A stretch of DNA of 64,000 nucleotides from JAWWPG01 sp033850885. GTDB taxonomy: Bacteria > Actinomycetota > Actinomycetes > Propionibacteriales > Nocardioidaceae. The notes below the pieces were generated by a model that saw only the letters and a program-made list of their open reading frames with translations, was not told where the DNA came from and did no database searches. A program made the translations under genes and the position numbers. The stretch covers positions 1 to 64,000 of the forward strand of contig JAWWPG010000030.1 of the NCBI GenBank assembly GCA_033850885.1, read 5' to 3'. Positions 17,146-26,847 of this stretch are shown here, one piece after another (positions within the stretch are counted from its first letter, which is position 1; each line of letters begins with the position of its first letter).

Positions 17146-17715
17146 TCACGCATCGGGTAGACCCATCTCGGGCGACCAGGTGATGTCCAGCCGGAGGGTG
17201 AGCCGATCGAGCGCGAGCCGAGCGGTTCGTCGTACCTGGGACTCCTCGTCGTCGAGGGACACCACCACGGTGTCGAGGTGCTCCGTGTCGCCTACCAGGC
17301 CGAGGGTCCGGACCGCGGTCGCGCGGACCCGGGTCAGCTCGTGTAGAGCCAGCCGGGTGGCAGGGTCGCCGGCCTCCGCGAGCTCCCGCTTCCCGGAGAC
17401 CTTCAGGCACATCTCGGCCACCCGCCAGTGCGGGTCGCCCAGCCCTGCGACCACCGCAGCCGCGGCTGACGGCGCCCACACGTAGAGCAGTCCACGGGCC
17501 CCCCAGACCCTCGCCCAGTACGGCGACCAGCTGCCGTCCAGCACATGCGGACCCGGCCGGCCGCCGAGATAACCCAGCTCGTCGGCGTGCAACGCTGGAT
17601 CGGTTCCCGAGAGCAGCGCCGCGCAGAGCCCCGCGCACGCAGCCTCGCCGATCAGGTCCACCAGCTCGGCCACCAGGACTCGCGGCGGCGCCGCCGGGTC
17701 GGAAGGGCCGCGCAC
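17146..17715 (-). CDS. HEAT-repeat-like protein, last gene of the hyuAB operon
   Basis: The 189-residue helical protein has repeated HEAT-like segments in its second half (for example DPATRLALHELTRVRATAVRTLGLVG and LDDEESQVRRTARLALDRL). The GTG at 17715 lies 4 bases after the hyuB stop, so it is probably translated with hyuB. Small HEAT proteins often scaffold or assemble complexes; its role here is unknown. Upstream open frame to 17958 is a shadow of hyuB. Confidence 0.65.
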   Translation of the reverse strand: MRGPSDPAAPPRVLVAELVDLIGEAACAGLCAALLSGTDPALHADELGYLGGRPGPHVLDGSWSPYWARVWGARGLLYVWAPSAAAAVVAGLGDPHWRVAEMCLKVSGKRELAEAGDPATRLALHELTRVRATAVRTLGLVGDTEHLDTVVVSLDDEESQVRRTARLALDRLTLRLDITWSPEMGLPDA

Positions 17716-17719
17716 GAGG

Positions 17720-19642
17720 TCAGCCTCCGGCCGGGTGCAGGTCCACGTCCGCGAAGGGCTTGCCGCCGGACAACCTCGAGTACCCCGGACCACGGTCGAA
17801 GAACGGCCGCGCCCCCGGCGGGCTCGCCTGCTCTCGCTCGCGCCGAAGCCTGGACCGCAGGTCGTCAGAAGCGGCGAGGTCGACGACGCCGTCGACGAGC
17901 ACCACGCCGTACGACGTGCGGGCCGCCCGGGCCGATACCTTCCGCCAGGCCACGTCACGGGCCACGTCCTCGTAGGGGCGGTCGAGGGGGTCGCCCCACC
18001 CTCCTCCGCCCGTCGTCCTGATCACGATCACCTGACCGGCGCGCACCGGTTCGGCGTCGACGAGGGCGTCGACGACCCTCTCGTCCGGGCCACCGGCGTC
18101 GATGGTGACCGAGAAGGACTGCCCGGCCAGGCCACCCTTGACGCCCCAGCAGGCCAGGATCGAGCGGTCCGCGATCGACATGAAGTGGGCGTCCTTGAGC
18201 ATCCGGATGTGCTTCTCGTAGCCGCAGCCCCCGCGATGGCGTCCAGCACCCCCGGAGTCGATGGCCAGACCCAGCCGCTCGACCACGAAGGGGAAACGCG
18301 CCTCGCTGAACTCGCTCGGCAGGTTCCGGGAGTCCGGGACGACGTGGATGGTGTCCTCCCCGTCGGCGTACGGCCGCCCTCCCGACCCCCCACCCAGCAC
18401 CTCGCGCATCAGGTAGGGGTTCCCGTCGGAGTCCGACCCGTAGACCCCCGTGTAGCGGATCGTCTCCTGGTCGGCCGGCATGGCACCGTCGACCGCCTTC
18501 GCCAGCGTTCCCGCCAACACGCCGAGCAGCCGGAGGATCACGAAGGTCCGTGCGTTCGTCGGGGCCGGGAAGACCGGGGTCAGCAACGTACCCGGCCCGG
18601 GGAAGCGCATCTCGATCAGCGGGACGACGCCTTCGTTCACGTCGAGCTGCGCCATCCGCTCCGGGGTGTCGGCGAGGTTGCGCAGGATCGGTGCGAGCCA
18701 CTTCTTCAGGAAGTTGCCGTCGGCGTAGTCGCCACAGTGGTTGATGGGCCCTTTCGCCTGCGGCCCGGTGCCGGTGAAGTCGACGATGAGCCGACCCCCG
18801 TCGGCAGGGATCTTGGTCAGCGTGATCCGCTGGGTGTGCAGGCGTGGCGGGTCGACGCCGTCGTGCTCGGCGTAGTCCTCCCAGACGTAGCTGCCGTCGG
18901 GGATCTTGGCGAGGATCTCCCGACGGAACGTCTCAGTCGTGTTGTCGAGGATCGTGTCGAAGGAGGCCTCGACGAGCCCGCGACCGTAGCGGTCGAAGAG
19001 CTCGCCCATCCGCCGCGCACCCATCAGGCAGGCGGCACACTCGGCGTCGAGGTCGGCAGCCAGCGAGTCCGGCGTGCGGGAGTTGCGGGTGATGATCCGC
19101 AGCGCCGGCTCACAGGGAGCTCCCTTGTCCCACAGCCGGATCGGCGGCACCATCAGGCCCTCCTCGAAGACTGATGTCGCGTGCGAGGGCATCGAGCCCG
19201 GGACGGCTCCGCCGATGTCGTCGTGGTGGCCGAAGGCCTGCACGAACGCCACCACCTTGGGCCCCTGTCCCTCGTCGTGGAAGACGGGAGCGGTCACGCA
19301 CAGGTCGGGCAGGTGCCCGATCCCTCCCTCCGACAGGTAGACGTCGTTGTGGAAGAAGACATCGCCCGGACTCATGGTGTCGAGCGGGTGGTCGCGTGCG
19401 ACGGGATGGACCAGGGCGGAGTACGACCGTCCGGTGAGCTTCCTCAGGTGTCTGTCGTGGATGCCGGCCCGGTAGTCGTGGGCGTCCCGGATCATCGGCG
19501 AGCGAGAGGTCCGGCCGATCGCGGTCTCCACCTCCAGCTCGACCGACCGCAGGTAGCCCTCGACGATCTCGACGAGGACCGGGTCGACGTCCGTCGGATC
19601 GCTGAGCCGGTACGGGGCTCGAACCGGCGCGGCCTCGTTCAC
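17720..19642 (-). CDS. hyuB: hydantoinase B / oxoprolinase C-domain family subunit
   Basis: The 640-residue protein matches HyuB, the partner of HyuA in ATP-dependent ring-opening or carboxylating enzymes. Typical segments are DPVLVEIVEGYLRSVELEVE, GDVFFHNDVY, GHLPDLCV, HHDDIGG, the C-terminal GGSGGRP and RTTGGGGWGDP. The GTG at 19642 overlaps the hyuA stop as GTGA, so the two subunits are coupled. The family includes 5-oxoprolinase, N-methylhydantoinase and acetone carboxylase relatives, and the substrate is unknown. Confidence 0.9.
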   Translation of the reverse strand: MNEAAPVRAPYRLSDPTDVDPVLVEIVEGYLRSVELEVETAIGRTSRSPMIRDAHDYRAGIHDRHLRKLTGRSYSALVHPVARDHPLDTMSPGDVFFHNDVYLSEGGIGHLPDLCVTAPVFHDEGQGPKVVAFVQAFGHHDDIGGAVPGSMPSHATSVFEEGLMVPPIRLWDKGAPCEPALRIITRNSRTPDSLAADLDAECAACLMGARRMGELFDRYGRGLVEASFDTILDNTTETFRREILAKIPDGSYVWEDYAEHDGVDPPRLHTQRITLTKIPADGGRLIVDFTGTGPQAKGPINHCGDYADGNFLKKWLAPILRNLADTPERMAQLDVNEGVVPLIEMRFPGPGTLLTPVFPAPTNARTFVILRLLGVLAGTLAKAVDGAMPADQETIRYTGVYGSDSDGNPYLMREVLGGGSGGRPYADGEDTIHVVPDSRNLPSEFSEARFPFVVERLGLAIDSGGAGRHRGGCGYEKHIRMLKDAHFMSIADRSILACWGVKGGLAGQSFSVTIDAGGPDERVVDALVDAEPVRAGQVIVIRTTGGGGWGDPLDRPYEDVARDVAWRKVSARAARTSYGVVLVDGVVDLAASDDLRSRLRREREQASPPGARPFFDRGPGYSRLSGGKPFADVDLHPAGG

Positions 19643-21747
19643 GAGCTTGCCGCCGCGTCGGGGTGTCGGCTCACGACGAGGTTGCCGAAGCCGTCCACCC
19701 GAGCCAGGAACCCCGGATGCAGCGGCAGCGTCGACGAGAACTCCTCGACGACGGCCGGGCCCTCCACGACGTCGCCGCTTCCGAGCTGCCGCCGCTCGAC
19801 GACTGCCGAGTCGACCCACTCGTCGAAGTAGACCTTCCGGCTGCCGGACACGGCAGCGGCCGCCCCCCGCCCCGCAGGGACGACGGGCATCTCTGGACGG
19901 CGGATCGGACCGATCCCGGTCACCCGGAGGTTGACCCACTCCACCTCCTGGCCGGCAACGCCGCGGAAGTCGTAGCCGTACAAGGCACGGTGCTCCTCGT
20001 GGAACGCCAGCGCCACCGCGTCGAGGAGCTCACGGCTCGGCGATCCCGTGGGGACCGGCACCCGGACCTCGTAGGCCTGGCCGAAGTACCGCAGGTCCGC
20101 GCTGACCTCGAAGAGCTGGGACCCGAGCCCGAATCCCTCACGCAGCAAGGCTTCGCGGGCTTTCTCGGTCAGGTCGTCGAAGACGAGCGAGACCGTCTGG
20201 GGCGCCAGCCGCGAGTGGCGGCAGACGGCGGTCTGGACGTAGTCGATGCGTGCGTCGACGGTGAGCAGCCCGTATGCCGAGAGGTTGCCCGGGTTGAGCG
20301 GTACGACGGCGCCACGTGCGCCGAGGATGTCGAGCAGCCTGCAGACCAGGAGGGACCCCGAGCCGCCGAACGTGACCAGATGGAAGTCGCGCACGTCCAG
20401 GCCCCGCTTGACGGTCAGCTGTCGCACCGCGTTCGCCTGGTTCCAGGCGGAGATCTCCAGGACACCGGACGCGGCTCGCTCCCAGTCGAGCCCCAGGTCC
20501 TCGGCCAGCCGGTCCATCCCGGCCCGGGAGAGGTCGACATCGAGCTCCACTTCGCCGCCCAGCAGATGCGGCGGGATCCGGCCGAGGGCAGTGTGCGCGT
20601 CGGTCACGGTCGGCTGGTCGCCGCCGGTCGCGTAGCACATGGGCCCGGGGTCCGCGCCGGCCGAAGCGGGACCGACCTTGAGCGTGCCCTCGGGGCTCAG
20701 CGCGGCGATCGACCCACCTCCGGCGCCAACCGTGACGACGTCGATCATCGCGATCTTGCTGGGATAGGCGCCGATGCTGCCCTCGGTGGTCAGCGTCGGA
20801 CGCCCGTCGACGATGAGTGTCACGTCCGTCGACGTACCTCCCCCGTCGCAGGTGACGACCGTCGGGAAACCTGCCGTGCCGGCCACCAGGGCGGCACCGA
20901 GGGCTCCGGCAGCAGGTCCCGACAGGACCGTCGTGATCGGTTGCCGCACGACCTCGGCCGCGGACAGCACCCCACCGTTGGACTTCATCACGACAAAAGG
21001 CACCGGGGCGCCGGTCGTGGAGCCGCTCGTCACGAAGGTGTCGAGCTGGTCGCGGATCGACGCGACATAGCTGCGAATGCTTGGCTTGACCGCGGCATCC
21101 ACCAGGGTCGTGACCGCGCGCTCGTACTCCCGGTATTCCCGGAGGACGTCGGACGAGAGCGAGACGACGGCATCACGGTGGTGCCGCGCCAGCACATCAC
21201 GCATCATCTCCTCGTGCGCCGGGTTGGCGTAGGAGTGCAGGAAGCAGACGCCGACGGCGCGCACCCCGGCCGCCTTGAGGTACTCCGCCGTCGCGACCGC
21301 TGACGCCTCGTCGAACGGCCGGATCTCGCTGCCGTCGTACGCGATCCGTCCCCCGACCCCGCAGACGAGGTCTGCGGGCACGATCCGTGGCGGCTTCACC
21401 CAGAAGTAGCTGTTGCCGTACCCGTCGGGGACGGACTGTCTCGCGATCTCGAGCATCTGGTCGTACCCCTCGGTGGTCACGAAGCCGAGGTTCTCGACCT
21501 TGCCCTCGAGAAGGCGGTTCGTCGCGACCGTCGTGCCGTGCGACACCGCCGCCAGCGACTCCGGCCCGGCGCCGAGCATGCCGAGCACCTTCGAGAGCCC
21601 TGCCATGAAGCCGACCGAGGGATCGTCCGGTGTGGTCGGCGTCTTCGTGGTGGCGAGATCGCCGGTCTCCTCGTCGACTGCGACGACATCGGTGAACGTG
21701 CCGCCGGTGTCGATGCCGACCCGGATCCGGCGGTCACTCACCCGCAC
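19639..21747 (-). CDS. hyuA: hydantoinase A / oxoprolinase N-domain family subunit
   Basis: The 702-residue subunit has an acetate kinase-like ATP-binding core. GIDTGGTFTDVV lies at about 11-22, SHGTTVATNRLLEG near 90, TCDGGGTSTDVTLI near 300, and GPASAGADPGPMCY follows. ATP would activate an amide or lactam for attack. Two GTG starts are possible (21747, or 21741 giving MSDRRIRVG), both overlapping the upstream nitrilase gene. Context is ROK-coxG-nitrilase-hyuA-hyuB-HEAT on one strand. Confidence 0.92.
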   Translation of the reverse strand: MRVSDRRIRVGIDTGGTFTDVVAVDEETGDLATTKTPTTPDDPSVGFMAGLSKVLGMLGAGPESLAAVSHGTTVATNRLLEGKVENLGFVTTEGYDQMLEIARQSVPDGYGNSYFWVKPPRIVPADLVCGVGGRIAYDGSEIRPFDEASAVATAEYLKAAGVRAVGVCFLHSYANPAHEEMMRDVLARHHRDAVVSLSSDVLREYREYERAVTTLVDAAVKPSIRSYVASIRDQLDTFVTSGSTTGAPVPFVVMKSNGGVLSAAEVVRQPITTVLSGPAAGALGAALVAGTAGFPTVVTCDGGGTSTDVTLIVDGRPTLTTEGSIGAYPSKIAMIDVVTVGAGGGSIAALSPEGTLKVGPASAGADPGPMCYATGGDQPTVTDAHTALGRIPPHLLGGEVELDVDLSRAGMDRLAEDLGLDWERAASGVLEISAWNQANAVRQLTVKRGLDVRDFHLVTFGGSGSLLVCRLLDILGARGAVVPLNPGNLSAYGLLTVDARIDYVQTAVCRHSRLAPQTVSLVFDDLTEKAREALLREGFGLGSQLFEVSADLRYFGQAYEVRVPVPTGSPSRELLDAVALAFHEEHRALYGYDFRGVAGQEVEWVNLRVTGIGPIRRPEMPVVPAGRGAAAAVSGSRKVYFDEWVDSAVVERRQLGSGDVVEGPAVVEEFSSTLPLHPGFLARVDGFGNLVVSRHPDAAASS

Positions 21748-22654
21748 TACCTGCGCGGTGGTAGGGGAACCTGGTCTGCCCTGGCCCGATCAGGGTCTCG
21801 CGGTGCTTCGCCAGCAGGTCGAGGTTCCGGTCGGCGAGGTGGTCGAACCCCTGGTTGACGCTGCTGCCCGGGGTGAGCGACTGCATCGCGACCTCGGGGT
21901 CGAGGCGAGCGGTCACCCACTGCTCGTACGACGACCCCCGGGCCACCACCTCTGCGACCGGTGTGACGATCATCGAGTTGCCGAAGTAGATGAGGCCTTC
22001 GGGGTCGATGCCGGTCGCGTTGCTGCCGACCACGAACACGTGGTTGTCGTAGGCTCGTGCCCGGTTCGTGAGCTCCCAGATGTCCGCGCTGCGCAGCAGT
22101 GCCGACGGACGCGCCAGCAGCTCCGCACCTTGGAGCGCGCAGATCCGGGAAAGCTCGGGGAAGTCCCCGTCGAAGCAGATGATCAGCCCGATCGCGCCCA
22201 GCTCGGTTTCGACGACGCGTACGTCGTCACCGGGAGTGACCCAGCCGCCGCCGGAGACGATCTCCGTGCAGTAGGGATGGGTCTTGTGGTAGCTGCCAAG
22301 CACGTCGCCGTTCGGTCCGACCAGCACGGCGCTGTTAAAGACGATGCCAGGCTCCGGACCACGCTCGTAGGTGCCGTACACGAGGTGGACCCCGAGCTGC
22401 TCCGCGGCCGCGTGCAGCGGTTCCGTCACGTGACCGGGGATGGTGTCAACGAGGTGCCACAGGTCCACGGCCGAGCGACCCGGCGAGAACCCCGTGGTGC
22501 AGGTTTCCGGCAGCACGACGAGCTCCGCCCCGGTCTCGTCGACGCATCGGTGCAGCCATTCGACGGCGTGCGCCACGTTGACCTGGATCGTCTCCTGGGT
22601 GAGTGCGGCAGCCACCGGCTGCACCTGCAGGGCCGCTGCGGTGAACGCTCGCAT
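21734..22654 (-). CDS. nitrilase-superfamily carbon-nitrogen hydrolase
   Basis: The 306-residue amidase has the Glu-Lys-Cys triad: Glu in VLPETCTTG, Lys in SYHKTHP and Cys in ICFDGDFPE. Members hydrolyse amides, N-carbamoyl amino acids or nitriles. The substrate is not evident. In a pyrimidine pathway it could cleave an acid amide such as malonamate or an N-carbamoyl compound. The gene overlaps hyuA and follows coxG by 30 bases. Confidence 0.9.
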   Translation of the reverse strand: MRAFTAAALQVQPVAAALTQETIQVNVAHAVEWLHRCVDETGAELVVLPETCTTGFSPGRSAVDLWHLVDTIPGHVTEPLHAAAEQLGVHLVYGTYERGPEPGIVFNSAVLVGPNGDVLGSYHKTHPYCTEIVSGGGWVTPGDDVRVVETELGAIGLIICFDGDFPELSRICALQGAELLARPSALLRSADIWELTNRARAYDNHVFVVGSNATGIDPEGLIYFGNSMIVTPVAEVVARGSSYEQWVTARLDPEVAMQSLTPGSSVNQGFDHLADRNLDLLAKHRETLIGPGQTRFPYHRAGSAGE

Positions 22655-22684
22655 CCGTCGCTCCGTGGTCTCGTTCGGTCTCGG

Positions 22685-23350
22685 TCAGGTACGTCGGCGA
22701 CCGGCCAGCCAGCCACCGACCAGCGCACCGAGCAGCGCCGCGGCGGCGCCGACCACGGCTCCACTGCGGAACGACGCGGCCCCACCACCGGCCGCGGCGC
22801 CCACGGCTGATCGCGGCGGGTGGTAGACGGCGCCTGCCGTCGGCGACGGGGTCGAGGTCGGCGTACCCGATCCCACCCCCGCCGGCTGACCCGGATCGGG
22901 CTCAGCCGCTGTCGGGGCCAGGGCGTCGTCGACGGCGGCGAAGAACTCGGCGGCGGTCTTCTTCGCGACCCCGGTGATCATCCGCTGGCCGACTCCCCCG
23001 ATCATGCCGCCGACCACCGCGTCGGCGTCATAGGTCAGAGCAGTCGACGCCCCGTCGCCGTCCTCGAGCCGCACCAGCACCTCAGCCCTGAGCGTGCCGG
23101 GTGCGCCAGCGCCGGACGCGTGCAGGACGAAGCTGTCGGGATGCTGCTTGTCACCGAGGCGGACCTCACCCTGGTAGGTCCCCTTGATCGAACCCACCCC
23201 GGCTGACACCGTCATCGCGTAGACGTCCTCGCCCACCGCCTCGAGGCGCTCGCAGCCCGGGATCGTGGCCACCAGCACGGCCGGGTCGTTGAGGGCCTCC
23301 CACACGTCGGCACGGGACGCGTGCAAGGTGGCGGTGCCCGAGATCTTCAC
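22685..23350 (-). CDS. CoxG-type SRPBCC protein with C-terminal membrane anchor
   Basis: The first 150 residues of this 221-residue protein form a CoxG/SRPBCC domain (MKISGTATLHASRADVWEAL ... YDADAVVGGMIGGVGQRMITG). A low-complexity Pro/Thr linker and a terminal hydrophobic helix with a basic end (GGWLAGRRRT) follow. CoxG proteins help couple molybdenum hydroxylases of the CO dehydrogenase family to the membrane. Its likely partner is the Mo-hydroxylase at 30048-33810, which lies in another transcription unit. Confidence 0.85.
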   Translation of the reverse strand: MKISGTATLHASRADVWEALNDPAVLVATIPGCERLEAVGEDVYAMTVSAGVGSIKGTYQGEVRLGDKQHPDSFVLHASGAGAPGTLRAEVLVRLEDGDGASTALTYDADAVVGGMIGGVGQRMITGVAKKTAAEFFAAVDDALAPTAAEPDPGQPAGVGSGTPTSTPSPTAGAVYHPPRSAVGAAAGGGAASFRSGAVVGAAAALLGALVGGWLAGRRRT

Positions 23351-23401
23351 GTGCCTCCTCCCGACGTGTCACCGGCGACGAGCCGTCGGACCGACCCTAT
23401 G

Positions 23402-24607
23402 TCAGGGCAGCACGGGCTGGACACTGTCGAGCGCCAGCAGCAGCGCGCCCACCACCGACGTCCGGTCGCCGAGGAGGGCGGTGCGCAGCTCGACCGTGGT
23501 CCCCAGCGAGCCGAGCGCATGGCGGCGGAGGCCGGCCCGGATGGCGTCCAGCAGCATGTCGCCGGCCTGCGCCAGGTCGCCGCCGACCACGAAGCAGGTG
23601 GGGTTGAGCAGGTTCGCCACCATGGCCATCCCCCAGCCGAGCTGACGACCGGCGTCCTCGATGACCCGCCGGGACGCGGTGTCGGCAACGCGGGCGGAGG
23701 CGACGATCTCCGCGAAGGTTGCGTTCGGGTGTTGAACGGCGAGCAGCTCCTTCAACGTCGTCACGCTGGTATACGCCTCGAGGCAGCCACGGTTGCCGCA
23801 GCGGCAGACCGGCCCCGCCTCGTTCAGCGTGAGGTGCCCGATCTCGCCCGCCGTACCCTCACCGCCCCGGAACAGGCGGTCGTCGATGACGATCCCGGCA
23901 CCGACGCCCGACGAGACCTTGAGGTAGACCATGCACGAGTGACCGACGCCCGCACCGAGACGGTGCTCGGCGAGCGCGCCGAGGTTGGCGTCGTTGTCGA
24001 TGATCACCGGCCTGCCGAGCCGCTCCGACGCAACCGCCTGCGCCTTCACCCCGACCCACCCCGGAAGGATCGACGATGAGGCGACCAGCCCGTCAGCCCC
24101 GATCGGGGCGGGCAGCCCGAGCCCGATCGCGAGCACGCTCGCCGGCAGCACCGCGAGGGCGTCGAGGAGCTCGTCGCGAAGCTTGATCGCGAGCTCGAGA
24201 CCCTCCTCGAGGGCATGGCTGGGAGAGATCTCGCTGCTCGTCTCGGCAAGGATCGAGCCGGAGAGGTCGCCGACCGCGACCCGGACGTGCTGGTGGCCGA
24301 AGTCGATCCCCAGCACGAGCCCGGCGCCCCGGGCGATCCGCACCGACGTACCCCGCCGACCTGCACCGGCCGTGGTCTCCACGAAGCCGACGGCCTGCAG
24401 CTCACGGACGATGTTCGACACCGTGGCCGGGGCCAGCTTGGTGGCTCGGGCGATGTCGGCCTGCGTCACCGGACGGCCCGTCGCGGTCTCCTGCAGAACC
24501 TTGATCACGCGGTGCTGGTTGGCCACCCGGAGGGAGGACGTGGACCCGGGGGACGGCGCTGTGACGTCCTCGACCCATCGCGATGACATGACGGTCATCC
24601 TATGCAC
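23402..24607 (-). CDS. ROK-family transcriptional regulator
   Basis: The protein has an N-terminal winged helix (about 25-90, VTQADIARATKLAPATVSNIVRELQ). A ROK sugar-kinase-like domain follows, with LGIDFGHQHVRVAVGDL, the ATP-fold GEIGHL and the zinc motif CRCGNRGCLEAY. Three ATGs are possible (24607, 24598, 24589). The gene is divergent from the ABC transporter operon and is a likely repressor of it. It also begins the coxG-nitrilase-hyuAB strand, so it may control both directions. The effector would be a sugar or a related ligand. Confidence 0.9.
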   Translation of the reverse strand: MHRMTVMSSRWVEDVTAPSPGSTSSLRVANQHRVIKVLQETATGRPVTQADIARATKLAPATVSNIVRELQAVGFVETTAGAGRRGTSVRIARGAGLVLGIDFGHQHVRVAVGDLSGSILAETSSEISPSHALEEGLELAIKLRDELLDALAVLPASVLAIGLGLPAPIGADGLVASSSILPGWVGVKAQAVASERLGRPVIIDNDANLGALAEHRLGAGVGHSCMVYLKVSSGVGAGIVIDDRLFRGGEGTAGEIGHLTLNEAGPVCRCGNRGCLEAYTSVTTLKELLAVQHPNATFAEIVASARVADTASRRVIEDAGRQLGWGMAMVANLLNPTCFVVGGDLAQAGDMLLDAIRAGLRRHALGSLGTTVELRTALLGDRTSVVGALLLALDSVQPVLP

Positions 24608-24656
24608 CGATCAGCAGAAACGGTCAAGAGTCGAACTCATGCGGTATCTGTGGGGT

Positions 24657-24674
24657 CGTTGACGGCAATCAACG
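24657..24674. promoter_or_regulatory. candidate ROK operator
   Basis: CGTTGA and TCAACG form a 6-bp inverted repeat with a 6-base spacer in the 207-base gap between the divergent ROK gene and transporter operon. A TTGACG (24683-24688) just downstream is a possible -35, with GACACT (24707-24712) as a weak -10. Confidence 0.4.
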
Positions 24675-24814
24675 TCTATCTCTTGACGAATCCGGCGGGC
24701 ACAGAGGACACTCTTCCTGGGATCATGAACTTCGTCTGGCGAAGACCCATGTCGGGGAACGAACCAGGGCCAACATCGTCGTCTGGCCACGTCCACATCG
24801 TTAAGGGGTATGCC

Positions 24815-26041
24815 TTGTTCACGAAGAAGCTCGCGTTCGTCGCCGTACTGGCGGCCGGTGCACTGACCATGGCCGCGTGCGGCAGCTCCGGCGGCTCTAG
24901 CAGCCCTTCGACACCGAAGACGCCACCGAAGAGCTCATCCGGTGGTGGTGGTGGAGTACCGGCACTGTCCGTGTCCTCGTTCACCCCTGACTACTCCGCA
25001 ATGGCGAAGCTGAAGGGCCTGGCGGCGCAGGGCAAGGGCAAGATCGCGGTCATCCTTCCCGACACGACCACCTCGGCGCGCTACACCGAGTTCGACGCGC
25101 CCAACCTGACCCAGGCCTTCAAGACCGCCGGGCTGTCCACGTCCGACTTCTCGATCCAGAACGCACAGGGCAGTGACAGCACGCAGCTGACCGACGCCCA
25201 GTCCGCCATCACGTCCGGTGCGGCCGTGCTCATCATCGACCCACTCGACTCGGGCGTCGGCGCCAGCATCGAGAGCTACGCCAAGGCGCACGGGGTCCCC
25301 GTCATCGACTACGACCGCCTGACCCTCGGTGGTAGCCGGGGATACTACGTGAGCTTCGACAACGTCGCGGTAGGCAAGCTCATCGGCAACGGGCTGATCT
25401 CGTGTGTGAGCGACTGGAACGTCAAGAAGCCGAACGTCGTCGTCATGGCGGGTGACCCCACCGACAACAACGCGACGCTGTTCAAGCAGGGGTATGACGA
25501 GGTACTGAAGCCCAAGTTCTCCTCCGCGGGGTGGGTCGAGACCGCCCAGCCCGCCGGCACGTGGGACCCGCCGACGGCTCTGACGGAGTTCCAGCAGGCG
25601 TACACCGCGCACAAGACGACGAACGCGGCCCTGGTGCCGAACGACGAGAACGCTGCACCGATAATCAACTACCTGAAGACACAGCACATCCCCGCGAAGA
25701 CGTTCCCGATCACGGGACAGGACGCGACGCTCGTCGGGCTGCAGAACATCCTCACGGGTTACCAGTGCGGGACGGCTTTCAAGCCGTACTACGTCGAGAC
25801 CCAGGCGGCTGCCGCCCTGGCGATCTACCTGAACGCCGGCCAGACCCCGCCCGCCTCGTTGGTGAACGGAAAGGTGGAGGACACGAAGGGGAAGACCGAG
25901 GTTCCGTCCGTGGTGCTCACACCAACGTGGGTCACCGCCAAGAACATGCAATCCACCGTGATCGCCGGTCACGTCGTCACAGCCAAGCAGCTCTGTGCGG
26001 GCTCGTACGCCAAGCTGTGCTCCGCGGATGGGATCTCTTGA
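24815..26041 (+). CDS. sugar ABC transporter substrate-binding lipoprotein (XylF/RbsB type)
   Basis: The 408-residue protein has a lipoprotein signal peptide (TTG start, lipobox TMAAC, Cys22) and a Ser/Gly-rich linker. A periplasmic-binding fold of the D-xylose/ribose class follows (IAVILPDTTTSARYTEFDAP, AVLIIDPLDSGVG, PVIDYDRLTLGG, ITGQDATLVGLQNI). AAGGGG precedes the TTG. Longer in-frame starts upstream would bury the signal peptide. It is coupled to the ATPase gene. The ligand is unknown. Confidence 0.9.
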   Translation: MFTKKLAFVAVLAAGALTMAACGSSGGSSSPSTPKTPPKSSSGGGGGVPALSVSSFTPDYSAMAKLKGLAAQGKGKIAVILPDTTTSARYTEFDAPNLTQAFKTAGLSTSDFSIQNAQGSDSTQLTDAQSAITSGAAVLIIDPLDSGVGASIESYAKAHGVPVIDYDRLTLGGSRGYYVSFDNVAVGKLIGNGLISCVSDWNVKKPNVVVMAGDPTDNNATLFKQGYDEVLKPKFSSAGWVETAQPAGTWDPPTALTEFQQAYTAHKTTNAALVPNDENAAPIINYLKTQHIPAKTFPITGQDATLVGLQNILTGYQCGTAFKPYYVETQAAAALAIYLNAGQTPPASLVNGKVEDTKGKTEVPSVVLTPTWVTAKNMQSTVIAGHVVTAKQLCAGSYAKLCSADGIS

Positions 26042-26847
26042 GCGACGAGAGTGGTGACGTCCCGCTGCTGCGGCTGCGGGGCGTCACCAAGAGCTTCGGT
26101 CCGGTCCAGGCTCTCAGCGGCGTCAACCTGGACCTCTACCAGGGCCAGGTCACGGCACTCGTCGGCGACAACGGCGCCGGCAAGTCGACGTTGATCAAGG
26201 CCATCTCCGGGATCCATCCCACCGACTCCGGAGAGCTGACCTGGAACGGCGATCCGATCTCGATCCGGAGCCCCGGCGACGCCGCCCACCTCGGGATCGC
26301 GACCGTCTACCAGGACCTCGCCCTGTGCGACAACCTCGACATCGTCCAGAACATGTTCCTGGGACGTGAGATCGTCCGGTACGGCCTGCTGGACGAGCCG
26401 AGCATGGAGAAGACCGCCGGCAAGACGCTGGCCGACCTGTCGGTCACGACAGTGAAGTCGATCCGCCAGCTCGTGGAGTCTCTCTCCGGTGGGCAACGGC
26501 AGGCGGTCGCGGTCGCCCGCGCCGTCATGTGGGACGCCAAGCTGGTCGTCCTCGACGAGCCCACCGCAGCTCTCGGGGTGTCCCAGACCGCGATGGTGCT
26601 CGGGCTGATCAAGCGGCTCAGCAGCCAGGGCATCGCCGTACTCTTCATCTCGCACAACCTCAACGACGTGTTCGAGGTCGCCGACCGCATCGCCGTGCTG
26701 AGGCTGGGGAAGCTGGCCGAGGAGGGTCCGCTGTCCAAGTACGACACCCAGACGGTGGTCCAGCTCATCACGACGGGGACGGCTGCGCGTTCCGGTGAGA
26801 ACCAGACGACGCCCGTCACGCCGGCACCCGGGAAGGCTGACCGATGA
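26038..26847 (+). CDS. sugar ABC transporter ATPase, single-domain
   Basis: The 269-residue ATPase has Walker A GDNGAGKST at 43-51, Q-loop YQDLALCDN, signature LSGGQRQ, Walker B LVVLDEPTAAL and H-loop SHN. It has one nucleotide-binding domain, like the fructose transporter FrcA, rather than the duplicated RbsA/XylG form. The TTG start overlaps the preceding stop as TTGA. Confidence 0.9.
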   Translation: MSDESGDVPLLRLRGVTKSFGPVQALSGVNLDLYQGQVTALVGDNGAGKSTLIKAISGIHPTDSGELTWNGDPISIRSPGDAAHLGIATVYQDLALCDNLDIVQNMFLGREIVRYGLLDEPSMEKTAGKTLADLSVTTVKSIRQLVESLSGGQRQAVAVARAVMWDAKLVVLDEPTAALGVSQTAMVLGLIKRLSSQGIAVLFISHNLNDVFEVADRIAVLRLGKLAEEGPLSKYDTQTVVQLITTGTAARSGENQTTPVTPAPGKADR

